The notes beneath the pieces are model-generated. The model saw nothing but the letters and a program-made list of their open reading frames with translations, made no database searches and was not told where the DNA came from. Made by a program: the position numbers and the translations under genes. A DNA stretch of 51,718 nucleotides, from the NCBI GenBank assembly GCA_000753575.1, contig JRFF01000043.1:1-51718 (forward strand). The letters run 5' to 3'. Of the stretch, positions 33,347 through 40,910 are shown piece by piece; position 1 is the first letter of the stretch, and the number at the start of each line of letters is the position of its first letter. The stretch is from Candidatus Izimoplasma sp. HR2. Its GTDB lineage: Bacteria > Bacillota_I > Bacilli_A > Izemoplasmatales > Izemoplasmataceae.

Positions 33347-33814
33347 CTACAACTTATAAATCTTTAATAAAAAACTAAGAAGTACTTCTTTACCAAAATA
33401 ATAATAAATAACATGTACTAATGCTTCTAATGTTGCTGATAAGGTTTTCCTACCTGCTCTTGAAGTTATATTGTTCTTTCTAGGACCGTTCATAACAAAT
33501 ATATGTAGATCGTTTTCAATCATTATTGTTTCATGATTTTTGTTATGAGTGTAGTTTTGTCTAAAATCATCAAGTTCTTCAGCTGTTATGTTCCTATTCA
33601 ACTTAAATATATACTCAAATAAAATGGCATCTAGAAACTTATCACCAATAACAGCATAAGCTTTACTTGAGTCTACATTTAAATCCTTTGCTCGTTTTTC
33701 TGAAGAAAAACATATTGCTAACTCTTTGATATCAATCTCTGGTAATTGATATTTCGATTGTAAATAAACATCCAATTTCCCCAGATTGATTTCTTCTCTT
33801 TCAATTAGGTTCAT
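33347..33814 (-). CDS. RNase III-like domain protein without dsRNA-binding domain
   Basis: 155 residues, ATG after AAGGAGGTGA. ELAICFSSEKRA ... YAVIGDKFLDAILFEYIFK matches the first RNase III signature (YAxLGDxxLx), and TLSATLEALVHVIYYYFGKE the second (LADTxEAxIGAIYLDxG). The Asp before TLEA (D of DTFEA in active enzymes) reads Ala here, while the Glu is kept, so catalysis may be changed or lost. No C-terminal dsRBD. Bounded by junction repeats B1 and B2, so a one-gene cassette. May cut, bind or protect structured RNA. Confidence 0.65.
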   Translation of the reverse strand: MNLIEREEINLGKLDVYLQSKYQLPEIDIKELAICFSSEKRAKDLNVDSSKAYAVIGDKFLDAILFEYIFKLNRNITAEELDDFRQNYTHNKNHETIMIENDLHIFVMNGPRKNNITSRAGRKTLSATLEALVHVIYYYFGKEVLLSFLLKIYKL

Positions 33815-33875
33815 CTTTTTATTTCACCTCCTTACAACTATTATGCTATCATGAATAAAATCTTAAGTAAATAAT

Positions 33876-33965
33876 ATCCAATATCAATTAATGGATTTTC
33901 AATTGTTTATTGCGTAAAAAAAAGACAAAAGAGTCTCTTTTTATATAAATCCAATATCAATTAAT
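33876..33965 (-). repeat. Junction repeat family B, copy 2, inside a short direct repeat
   Basis: The B element (33891-33917, atggattttcaattgttt...) is followed by a hairpin (33916-33943, GAGAC/GTCTT stem). The 17 bases atccaatatcaattaat occur on both sides, at 33876-33892 and 33949-33965, as if the segment between had been inserted or duplicated. Confidence 0.6.
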
Positions 33966-34397
33966 ACTTAATTCTATTTGATTTATGATGTTGCTAATAA
34001 TTTTATCTGGTCGAATTTGTTCACTATTAATAAATATTTGATAGTCATTAAGAGAAAATTTCAAAGTTTGATTTTCTATATGCTTGTACTTTGATAAAAT
34101 GAAATACAAGTGTGTTACTCTCTCTACTTTAGTGAATCCACAATTCAAATTGAAACTACCAAATGAATATAATACTTGTTGTAGTTTAAAGTCTTCAACA
34201 CTTAAATTGATATCAAGATAGTATTCTCTATCTCTACGGTTAAAATAATCAGTTCTAGACTTATTTTTATTTTCGTATAATCGATATGTAACACCTGTTT
34301 TTTCAAATTTCAATGTAAAAGTTGGTAAAATATTATTGCTTTTATAATATTCATAATTATAATCACTAATATCTGGTCTATAAAAAATTTCAATCAT
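33957..34397 (-). CDS. Hypothetical protein, cassette cargo
   Basis: 146 residues, ATG after AAGGGAGGGATTTT. Mostly beta strands with aromatic residues (YEYYKSNNILPTFTLKFEKT, then FGSFNLNCGFTKVERVTHLY). No known family. Bounded by junction repeats B2 and B3. Confidence 0.5.
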   Translation of the reverse strand: MIEIFYRPDISDYNYEYYKSNNILPTFTLKFEKTGVTYRLYENKNKSRTDYFNRRDREYYLDINLSVEDFKLQQVLYSFGSFNLNCGFTKVERVTHLYFILSKYKHIENQTLKFSLNDYQIFINSEQIRPDKIISNIINQIELSIN

Positions 34398-34454
34398 AAA
34401 ATCCCTCCCTTGATAATTTCATTATACTCAATATGTTGATTATTTCAATGAGAA

Positions 34455-34507
34455 ATGGATTTTCAATCGTTTATTGCATAAAAATAGAGAGACAAAATTG
34501 TCTCTCT
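34455..34507 (-). repeat. Junction repeat family B, copy 3, with terminator
   Basis: 34455-34481 repeats the B element (atggattttcaatcgttt, attgcataa). 34484-34507 is the hairpin AGAGAGACAAAATTGTCTCTCT; on the minus strand it is followed by ATTTTTATGC, so it acts as a terminator for the gene to its right. Confidence 0.65.
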
Positions 34508-34531
34508 TTCTTGTTTTCAATTACTGTTCAA

Positions 34532-34557
34532 TCGGTGTTGGAGACCTATAATGCAAT
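34532..34557 (-). repeat. tRNA-Trp anticodon-arm-like repeat, copy 5
   Basis: 34533-34556 is identical over 24 bases to 1420-1443. It lies at the 3' end of the 34564-34791 gene and 25 bases from the junction B3 terminator, so both repeat families meet here. Confidence 0.7.
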
Positions 34558-34563
34558 AGAGTT

Positions 34564-34791
34564 TCAATTTATAAGAATTGAAATTATTGCAACAATTAAA
34601 GACGCAAAGGCAAAAAATAAAGAAAGATAAAACTTTAAATTGATATGTTTATTAGTCCTAATTAATTCCTTGAGTTGATCTTTTTCGATAGCTAATTTTT
34701 CTTGATGTCTTTCATCATCTTTAGTTCTATTTTTATCATCTTCTATACTTTTCATATGCACTGCAAAAGCGCTACTCAATTTTTCACTCAT
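34564..34791 (-). CDS. Small tail-anchored membrane protein
   Basis: 75 residues from ATG 34791 (AGGAG eight bases upstream; the GTG at 34800 abuts it). A charged coiled-coil-like stretch (IEDDKNRTKDDERHQEKLAI) is followed by a C-terminal helix (KFYLSLFFAFASLIVAIISI). Single-gene cassette between tRNA-Trp-like copies 5 and 6. Function unknown. Confidence 0.55.
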   Translation of the reverse strand: MSEKLSSAFAVHMKSIEDDKNRTKDDERHQEKLAIEKDQLKELIRTNKHINLKFYLSLFFAFASLIVAIISILIN

Positions 34792-34821
34792 TACAATCAC
34801 TCCTCAAATATAGGATATCAT

Positions 34822-34847
34822 AAAAAAAGAAGCCAGTAAATGACTTC
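34822..34847 (-). terminator. Shared cassette terminator hairpin, third copy
   Basis: gaagccagtaaatgacttc at 34829-34847, identical to 1924-1942 and 3901-3919, with seven T on the minus strand. Confidence 0.8.
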
Positions 34848-34854
34848 CAAAATG

Positions 34855-34876
34855 TACTAACGGTGTTGGAGTCCGT
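34855..34876 (-). repeat. tRNA-Trp-like repeat, copy 6 (right island boundary)
   Basis: gtactaacggtgttggagtc (and two further bases) are identical to the tRNA-Trp 3'-half region at 2776-2797, including the CACCGTTAGTAC of the 3' stem and variable loop on the minus strand. To its right begins the conserved metabolic region. Confidence 0.7.
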
Positions 34877-34891
34877 TGTTCCTCATCAGAC

Positions 34892-34932
34892 AAAAAAAAA
34901 TATTAGATTCTAATTGAATCAAATATTTTTTT
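34892..34932. terminator. Terminator of the NifU/ABC operon
   Basis: AAAAAATATTAGATTC-TAATT-GAATCAAATATTTTTT, T runs on both strands. Confidence 0.85.
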
Positions 34933-34942
34933 TATTGTATTA

Positions 34943-35188
34943 TTAATAATCTATTGTTGCTGCTTTTACATTACTTGGGTCATGAGAATGACAAGGAGTA
35001 ATTCCAAATACCATTGAGCAACTTGGACACTTATCTTCAAAGAATTCCATTTCAAACTTTGTTCCACATTCACAAGTCACAGGTAAAGCCATAGGTAATG
35101 CTCCATCACTGAAACCCATCATTCTAACTTTATCTACTGTTTCTTTACCATTCTCAAATGATGCACTACATCCTGAGTGATCTGCCAT
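34943..35188 (-). CDS. Cysteine-rich zinc-ribbon-like protein
   Basis: 81 residues, ATG after AAGGAGG. CECGTKFEMEFFEDKCPSCS gives two CxC/CxxC pairs that could hold one zinc or an iron-sulfur cluster; GITPCHSHDPSNV adds another Cys and two His near the C-terminus. Last gene of the five-gene set, two bases from the ABC ATPase stop. May carry or sense the metal handled by the set. Confidence 0.65.
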   Translation of the reverse strand: MADHSGCSASFENGKETVDKVRMMGFSDGALPMALPVTCECGTKFEMEFFEDKCPSCSMVFGITPCHSHDPSNVKAATIDY

Positions 35189-35189
35189 A

Positions 35190-36206
35190 TTATAAGTCCT
35201 CCTTAAATGTTAGTTTTTTACCATATCTTAATTTGTTTCTCATCTTCATCATAGTATCATCTAAAGATTCAAGTTCAGTTAAGATATTTCTTTCTTCTGG
35301 TGTAGTATCCATTATTTTCTCAATACCACCATTATTAATTATTATTCTTTTATCTCCCATTAAAGCAAGTATAGGATCATGAGTACTCATTAAAACTATC
35401 TTCTCTTCAGTTACTAGTAGTTCTAGTGCTTTTTTTCTATCTATCCCAGCGTTTTCTATTTCATCTATAAGAATTATAGGTGATTTAGAAAGAATCGCAG
35501 TGTCAGCTATCATTAGCGCACGTGACTGTCCACCAGATAACTCAGTAATAGGTGTATCTTTACTAAAACCTTCTCCAGCTAGTTCATTAGCTTTAATAAA
35601 TATTTTATTAACCATATCATCAATGTCTTCTACCATGCGACTAGTCGCATGCAGAACTAAAAATTCTTCTACAGTTAAGTCCATCACAAAATTCATATTT
35701 TGAGACAACTGAGCTACTAATTTATTAGAAGCACTAAATCTCTCATGAGGTTCTAATACTCTTCCGTTTATTAATACTTTTCTTTTTGTAGGAGTGTCAG
35801 CGTTAGCTGCCCACTCAATATCTGCGAGTAATCTAGATTTACCTGATCCAGTTGGTCCAACTATTGAAATGATTTCACCTTTATTAATTTCAATCATTTC
35901 AAAGTTTTCAGGTGTTCCATCTTTATAAGTACCTGGGAAGATACTTACTTTATTTTCTACTACTTTCTCACTAACAAAGTAAGAACTCATTAATTCAATA
36001 TATTCTAAGATATTATTAATAAATAATTCAATATTAATAGCTTTATCTTCTATTACTTCTTCATCAATCACTTCAAATAATTTTGTGATTGAATAATTTT
36101 CATGTCCTTCAAATGGTATTAGGTGATCTATAAAGAAATCTTTTGTATATGGGTGTTTTAAGAATAAGTCTCCAATACTAATACTTAATAATGTATTCTT
36201 ATCCAT
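35190..36206 (-). CDS. Soluble ABC ATPase with ScdA/DUF1858-like N-terminus
   Basis: 338 residues from ATG 36206, which overlaps the previous stop by eight bases. Walker A SIVGPTGSGKSRLLADIEW, signature ITELSGGQSRALMIAD, Walker B PIILIDEIENAGIDR, and switch His in VLMSTHDP. The N-terminal 100 residues (ISIGDLFLKHPYTKDFFIDH) resemble the helical DUF1858/ScdA_N domain also found in its operon partner 36902-38092. No permease gene is nearby, so it is unlikely to be an ordinary importer; a cytosolic chaperone-like or cofactor-loading role is possible. Confidence 0.7.
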   Translation of the reverse strand: MDKNTLLSISIGDLFLKHPYTKDFFIDHLIPFEGHENYSITKLFEVIDEEVIEDKAINIELFINNILEYIELMSSYFVSEKVVENKVSIFPGTYKDGTPENFEMIEINKGEIISIVGPTGSGKSRLLADIEWAANADTPTKRKVLINGRVLEPHERFSASNKLVAQLSQNMNFVMDLTVEEFLVLHATSRMVEDIDDMVNKIFIKANELAGEGFSKDTPITELSGGQSRALMIADTAILSKSPIILIDEIENAGIDRKKALELLVTEEKIVLMSTHDPILALMGDKRIIINNGGIEKIMDTTPEERNILTELESLDDTMMKMRNKLRYGKKLTFKEDL

Positions 36207-36900
36207 TTTTACCACTCAAGTTAATCTTTCTAACATTACCCATTTGATGATCCTTACCAATTCTTGTTTCACCTAAGCAATAACTACACAATGCCGCTGG
36301 CATTGGGTATCTAAGCTTTTCGCCTTCTAAAGTTGTTATATTCTTAGTTTCATCATAAATCAACGTACTAAGCTCAAATGCACCTTGTCCGTTAAGACCG
36401 TTAACATGCATGATGATAGCTTTAGGGTTTACACTCTGAACTTTCATAGTGTAAACTTCTCTTTCGGCTTGACTTACGATATCACCTTTAGTAATAACTA
36501 CGATATCTGCGCTCTTTAACATTGGACCTATTTTTTTAGGTGTATTGATCCCACTTAAGTTATCAATAACACAAACTGCCTTAATATTTTTTATATAAGG
36601 ACTACATCTATTACATAGTCCTGCACTTTCAGTAATAAGTAAATCAACTTTTTGTTCAATACCCCACTGAACTACTTCTTCAATATTTGAAACAAAATAA
36701 TGATCAGGGCATAGTGAACCAGATAATCCTTTTCTAACAGGAATACCTAATTTCTCAAAATAAATATCATCATCAGTAAACAAACAATCAAACTTAACTA
36801 CTCCTACTTTAATTCCTCTGTCTAAGAAATTAGTAATAGTTTTCATTAAGACTGCGGTTTTACCTGATGAAGGTGGACCTGATACTGTGATTAAATCCAT
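36199..36900 (-). CDS. HypB/UreG-like metal-insertion GTPase
   Basis: 233 residues. P-loop ITVSGPPSSGKTAVLMKTI, switch region LLITESAGLCNRCSPY, guanine motif VVITKGD (TKxD type). SIMIBI-class GTPases of this type (HypB, UreG, CobW) help load metals into enzymes. CNRCSP and CSYCLGE near the ends supply two CxxC pairs, a plausible metal site. It overlaps the ABC ATPase gene and follows the binding-protein-like gene directly. Confidence 0.7.
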   Translation of the reverse strand: MDLITVSGPPSSGKTAVLMKTITNFLDRGIKVGVVKFDCLFTDDDIYFEKLGIPVRKGLSGSLCPDHYFVSNIEEVVQWGIEQKVDLLITESAGLCNRCSPYIKNIKAVCVIDNLSGINTPKKIGPMLKSADIVVITKGDIVSQAEREVYTMKVQSVNPKAIIMHVNGLNGQGAFELSTLIYDETKNITTLEGEKLRYPMPAALCSYCLGETRIGKDHQMGNVRKINLSGKNG

Positions 36901-36901
36901 A

Positions 36902-38092
36902 TTACTTCATCCCTTCTTCAAATACTTTCATACAATGAGCGAGTATTGCTCCTATGTCATTGTTATTTATATAGTCCCAGCCAATCCATTTAAAGGTTTT
37001 ACCAGTTAAATTATTATCTACATCTTTATTAACTGAAGGGAATAATCCTCTGTGAGATAAAATCTCACCAGTTTCTTTAGACATAAACATATCGGCTACT
37101 TCTTTTAATTCTTCTTTTTTACTTCTTTTAGTAAGCATAAAGATTGGTGAAATAATTGCGCCATCTTCAGGCCAAACTGCTTTCATAACACTACCAGGTA
37201 ATGCCATCTTAGTAAAGAAGTAAGGCATTATACTAATTGCAGGTTTAATTCTTGCACGTCTTTCACTTTTAACCATTTGAGCTGGATGCATTGTTTTAAT
37301 TAGACTTTGTCCTAAAGTTCTAATAGCACTATCTCCAAACTCTTTATATAAGTGAATAAGAATTGCATTAAACAAATCAAAATCACTTACCGGTAAGCTA
37401 AGTGAGTTTTCATAAATTGGGTCTAATAAATCAGCCCAAGTTTTTGGGATAGGTCTATCCCCAAGAACTGCTGTATTTACTAAAAATACCGCAGGTACAA
37501 CACCCATCATTGAGTAGTCGCCTGAGGGATCTTTTAAACTTAAGTAATCATTCTCAAAATCAGTATTAAAAGTTCTGTCAGTAAAATAATCTTCAAAGAC
37601 GTTAACGTCTTTGAACTTTTTCATTAAATCATCTTCAAAAAATAAATCAAATCCAGCACTTATATAAATATCTGCGAGATCTTCTTCTGTGTTTGCTTTT
37701 TTAACTTCTTCTTTAAGCCAATCTAAACCTTCACTTGCTGCTTTGAGGTTATGATTGATTTTATCTAAATTAGATAAAGTAGCAAATCTTTCAAGTAAGG
37801 GTATTCTTACAGGACAAGGTAATAAACCAATAATATTAATAGCATCTTCTTTATATTTTGATTCTACTAATGTTATATCGATAGTATCATCTTTAATAGT
37901 CTCATTTAACATATCAATAAATACATCAACATTTATTTCTCTATTTTTTAAAACTTCACTAATTGGCATACTACCAATTTGTTTTAAAACTAATTTATTA
38001 TCTAATCCTTTAAACCCATGGTTATAAAAGACTTCCTTAAGTTCACTATATTTTCCTAGTATTTGTGTAATAGTATCATTACTTGTTATCAT
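36902..38092 (-). CDS. Cytosolic solute-binding-like protein with DUF1858/ScdA_N-like N-terminus
   Basis: 396 residues, no signal peptide. Residues 1-65 (TQILGKYSELKEVFYNHGF) match the DUF1858/ScdA_N helical domain; from about 75 the sequence follows periplasmic-binding-protein fold (NIIGLLPCPVRIPLLERF, TWADLLDPIYENSLSLP, AVWPEDGAIISP). It starts with an ATGA overlap on the NifU-like gene. A binding-protein fold kept inside the cell and joined to an ATPase and a GTPase is unusual and may serve to scaffold or bind a cofactor. Confidence 0.65.
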   Translation of the reverse strand: MITSNDTITQILGKYSELKEVFYNHGFKGLDNKLVLKQIGSMPISEVLKNREINVDVFIDMLNETIKDDTIDITLVESKYKEDAINIIGLLPCPVRIPLLERFATLSNLDKINHNLKAASEGLDWLKEEVKKANTEEDLADIYISAGFDLFFEDDLMKKFKDVNVFEDYFTDRTFNTDFENDYLSLKDPSGDYSMMGVVPAVFLVNTAVLGDRPIPKTWADLLDPIYENSLSLPVSDFDLFNAILIHLYKEFGDSAIRTLGQSLIKTMHPAQMVKSERRARIKPAISIMPYFFTKMALPGSVMKAVWPEDGAIISPIFMLTKRSKKEELKEVADMFMSKETGEILSHRGLFPSVNKDVDNNLTGKTFKWIGWDYINNNDIGAILAHCMKVFEEGMK

Positions 38093-38328
38093 TCAGCTAA
38101 TTCAATTCCTATAACTTCAGGAACTTCAGCTAATAAGATACTTTCAATTCCATCATATAAAGTTGTATTTAAAGATCCACAACCAACACATGCACCACGC
38201 ATTGCCACATATACTATTCCATCTTTAAAATCAATAAAATCGATGTCTCCACCATCTTGTTGTAAAAACCCTCTTGTATTATTTAAAACTTCTTTAATTC
38301 TTTCTATTACATCTTTTTCCATAATCAT
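38089..38328 (-). CDS. NifU C-terminal-domain protein
   Basis: 79 residues from ATG 38328 (AAGGAG upstream). GGDIDFIDFKDGIVYVAMRG and CVGCGSLNTTLYDGIESIL are the classic NifU_C pattern with the CxxC that carries a labile Fe-S cluster for delivery to target proteins. First gene of the five-gene set; its TGA stop overlaps the next ATG. Confidence 0.85.
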   Translation of the reverse strand: MIMEKDVIERIKEVLNNTRGFLQQDGGDIDFIDFKDGIVYVAMRGACVGCGSLNTTLYDGIESILLAEVPEVIGIELAE

Positions 38329-38446
38329 CAACACTCCTTTTCTATGTTCGTAAATATTATATTTTATTTATTAAAATAAATACACTAATATGGCTTGTAT
38401 TTTAAATAGTAATTTAAGCTTATTTATAAAATATTTCCTTTTTCAT

Positions 38447-38482
38447 AAAAAAGATTAACTAGAAAGTTTCTAGTTAATCTTT
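38447..38482 (-). terminator. Terminator
   Basis: AAAGATTAACTAGAAA ... TCTAGTTAATCTTTTTT, after the 38482-39510 gene. Confidence 0.9.
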
Positions 38483-39510
38483 TATTTAAGCCTAAATGTA
38501 GCCTTTACTGGGTTATGATCTGTATATTCAAACTCATAATCTACTGTCTTTACATCTACTGTTTCTACGTTTGGTGAAACTAAGAATCCGTCAATCACAG
38601 TTTCAAAGTTTTTACCTTTTATGTAAGGTGTATCTTCACTTCTCACAGTATTTACTGTTTTATCATAGACAAGTCTAAATTTATCTTGATAAAGTTCTTC
38701 GGGTAATAAATTTACCCACTCAGGCATAACATCTTTATAAATCTCTTTTGGAAGTAGATGATTCCAATCTCCTCCAATGATTATATAGTTTTTATCTTCA
38801 TCATATAATTCATTTAAATATTCAATTAAAAACTTAACTTGTTGTTTTCTTATTTCACCATTTTTATCATAAGCTGATAGGTGAATATTTATCATATATA
38901 AATCTTTATTATCTTCTGTTTTTAATGTATTAACTACCATACATCTTTTTAAGAAAAATAATCTTCTAGGAAAAGTTTCATCTCCATTAAGTTTAAATCT
39001 TGTAGAACTTAAAATATTAAATTTTGACAAAGTTAACAATCCACTATATGCGCTTCCCATAGGTTTATATAATGGGTACCACATATATTTCAATCTGTAG
39101 TTATACGCAAAAGAACTTGAATAATTATCATACTTTGAAATAATATGTTCTAACTGATTTACATTATAACTTCTAGACCCTTTTTCATCTATTTCTTGAA
39201 TCAAATAAAAATCAGAATTTAGTTCTTTTATAATCTTAGAATTACCTTCTAAATTAGCTACTACCTTTTCTTCACTTATAGCCTTCGCATTTTTTCCACC
39301 TTCAAAGAAGAAATCATTATCTTTATCTAGTGAGCAATATCCAACATTTAATGTTGTTACACTAAATTCATTTGGTAACTTTTTACTACTTGAATTAATT
39401 ATTATTGCATCTTCAATAACTCCTGGCTTATATTCAAATATTATTAAAAACAGAATATAAACTATAGGTATTAAAATAACAATAAATAACGGTATTAGTA
39501 TATAAATCAT
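38482..39510 (-). CDS. Membrane-anchored endonuclease/exonuclease/phosphatase-family protein
   Basis: 342 residues from ATG 39510 (GGAGGAGGAGAAGT upstream). An N-terminal helix (MIYILIPLFIVILIPIVYIL) anchors it. The catalytic domain has VTTLNVGYCS, FYLIQEIDEKGSR (metal Glu), NIHLSAYDK (HL motif), IIGGDWNHLLP (GDxN) and YTDHNPVKATF (SDHxP type), all typical of DNase I-like metal phosphoesterases. The outward or inward face is uncertain; likely a nuclease or phospholipid/sugar phosphatase. Confidence 0.8.
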   Translation of the reverse strand: MIYILIPLFIVILIPIVYILFLIIFEYKPGVIEDAIIINSSSKKLPNEFSVTTLNVGYCSLDKDNDFFFEGGKNAKAISEEKVVANLEGNSKIIKELNSDFYLIQEIDEKGSRSYNVNQLEHIISKYDNYSSSFAYNYRLKYMWYPLYKPMGSAYSGLLTLSKFNILSSTRFKLNGDETFPRRLFFLKRCMVVNTLKTEDNKDLYMINIHLSAYDKNGEIRKQQVKFLIEYLNELYDEDKNYIIIGGDWNHLLPKEIYKDVMPEWVNLLPEELYQDKFRLVYDKTVNTVRSEDTPYIKGKNFETVIDGFLVSPNVETVDVKTVDYEFEYTDHNPVKATFRLK

Positions 39511-39568
39511 ACTTCTCCTCCTCCCGAAAAACATTAAAACGTAACCCTATTATACCATAGTAGTACAT

Positions 39569-39603
39569 AAAAACAGTAAATTCAGCATCTGAATTTACTG
39601 TTT
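39569..39603 (-). terminator. Terminator of the HNH operon
   Basis: AAACAGTAAATTCAG / CTGAATTTACTGTTT with a three- to four-base loop and T run on the minus strand. Confidence 0.85.
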
Positions 39604-39609
39604 GATAAT

Positions 39610-39831
39610 CTAGTGTTTATACATACAAGTATGTTTAAGTTGTCTTTCCATTTCACTTTTATGCATTTTCTTAACTGCGTCATCTTTATGTTTGAATCCA
39701 TACCATATTCCGTTTTTACTGATTTGTTGTTCCTTAAGAGCTAAGTCTAAGTTCTTTGTTTTATTACAATCTCTTTCATGAAGAGTAGCTCTATTTTTAC
39801 TTGTGTTTATGTACAAAAAATACTTTAACAT
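39610..39831 (-). CDS. Small basic protein, partner of the HNH gene
   Basis: 73 residues, ATG after AGGGGGATATT. Cys, His and Lys rich (TSKNRATLHERDCNKTKNLD ... KHTCMYKH), so it may bind DNA or zinc. 21 bases downstream of the HNH gene. No family recognised. Confidence 0.5.
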   Translation of the reverse strand: MLKYFLYINTSKNRATLHERDCNKTKNLDLALKEQQISKNGIWYGFKHKDDAVKKMHKSEMERQLKHTCMYKH

Positions 39832-39852
39832 AATATCCCCCTATTGTATTAG

Positions 39853-40806
39853 TTATTTTCTTAATGCATCATAAAACATATCTATTAAGTTATTATTATA
39901 TGCATCATCAAAGTCTCCATCAAATGGATAACTCTTAGGTCCAAATTTTTCCATTATATCAATATTTCTTCTTTTAAGTCTTTGAATATCTTTTTCAAGT
40001 GGAATTCTAACTTTCTTTCTTTTCTTATCAGTTAAAACTAAGTTCCACATATTATAACTATATATGTAATATACAGGTATAACATGATCAAGTTTTGCGT
40101 TAGCTGGATCTAACTTATCTCCAGTATAGAAATCAACTAACTTATCTCCGTGATATTTAAGTAAGAATGCGTGGTGTTTATCTAAATTCTTTTTCTTAGA
40201 AACCGCTAGATTAACATTAGTAACCTTCTTAAGTATTTTGGGACTTAAGTTGAATTTTTCAATATTTAATGTCCATTTATAATGGATTAATTCAAGTAAA
40301 ATTTTCTTATTATCTTTAATAGATTTTAATTGATCTTTAGTAAATATTAAAACTTTCTTTTCTAAATCTAGTTTATATAAATTAGTCTTATTTCTTTTAT
40401 AGTTTAAGAATCTATAAGCTACATTATCATTTATAGCTCTCATTAATTTCCCTACATTTCTTTCATAGCTAATACTATTCCTATTAATGAAAGATTCAAT
40501 TCCTCCGAATAACACAGGAAAATCACTTTGCCTTCTTTTATAAAACTGTTTATGCATATCTTCTATAATCTTTTCAACGACTAAAAAGCGACCTTGGGTA
40601 AGCCCAAAGTAACTATTTAAATTCCAGTAATATTTCATTATTCTTTTAACAATAAAATACTCTTCAACAATAATCTTACCTTTAACGATAGTATAATCTT
40701 TTTCAAGTAATGATTCGATAATAGCTTTACCCCATGATGCTTTATAAGTATTATCATTTTTCATACCGTCAATTATAGAAATCCAATCAGTTAAATACTT
40801 GTCCAT
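39853..40806 (-). CDS. HNH-type endonuclease domain protein
   Basis: 317 residues from ATG 40806 (GAGGGTGG upstream). The C-terminal segment DFYTGDKLDPANAKLDHVIP followed by YSYNMWNLVLTDKKRK is an HNH fold (DH, then WN-L and K). The N-terminal 200 residues, helical, resemble no domain I know. Probably a DNA-cutting enzyme; no methylase is next to it. Confidence 0.7.
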   Translation of the reverse strand: MDKYLTDWISIIDGMKNDNTYKASWGKAIIESLLEKDYTIVKGKIIVEEYFIVKRIMKYYWNLNSYFGLTQGRFLVVEKIIEDMHKQFYKRRQSDFPVLFGGIESFINRNSISYERNVGKLMRAINDNVAYRFLNYKRNKTNLYKLDLEKKVLIFTKDQLKSIKDNKKILLELIHYKWTLNIEKFNLSPKILKKVTNVNLAVSKKKNLDKHHAFLLKYHGDKLVDFYTGDKLDPANAKLDHVIPVYYIYSYNMWNLVLTDKKRKKVRIPLEKDIQRLKRRNIDIMEKFGPKSYPFDGDFDDAYNNNLIDMFYDALRK

Positions 40807-40910
40807 AATTACCACCCTCAGTATTATTATACCAATTTATATCACATATTCCAAAACTATTTTCTTTTCAAAACTAAGTTAAGATAGTTTGTTATTACTA
40901 TTTAATAATT

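Noticed and set aside
1419-34876. CRISPR array or integron attC array
   Set aside because: The repeats are spaced by 0.3-30 kb with genes between them, not by 30-40-base spacers, and the sites lack attC-type paired R boxes; tRNA-arm scars explain them better.
35190-38092. A normal ABC importer operon
   Set aside because: No permease gene, and the binding-protein-like component has no signal peptide or lipobox.
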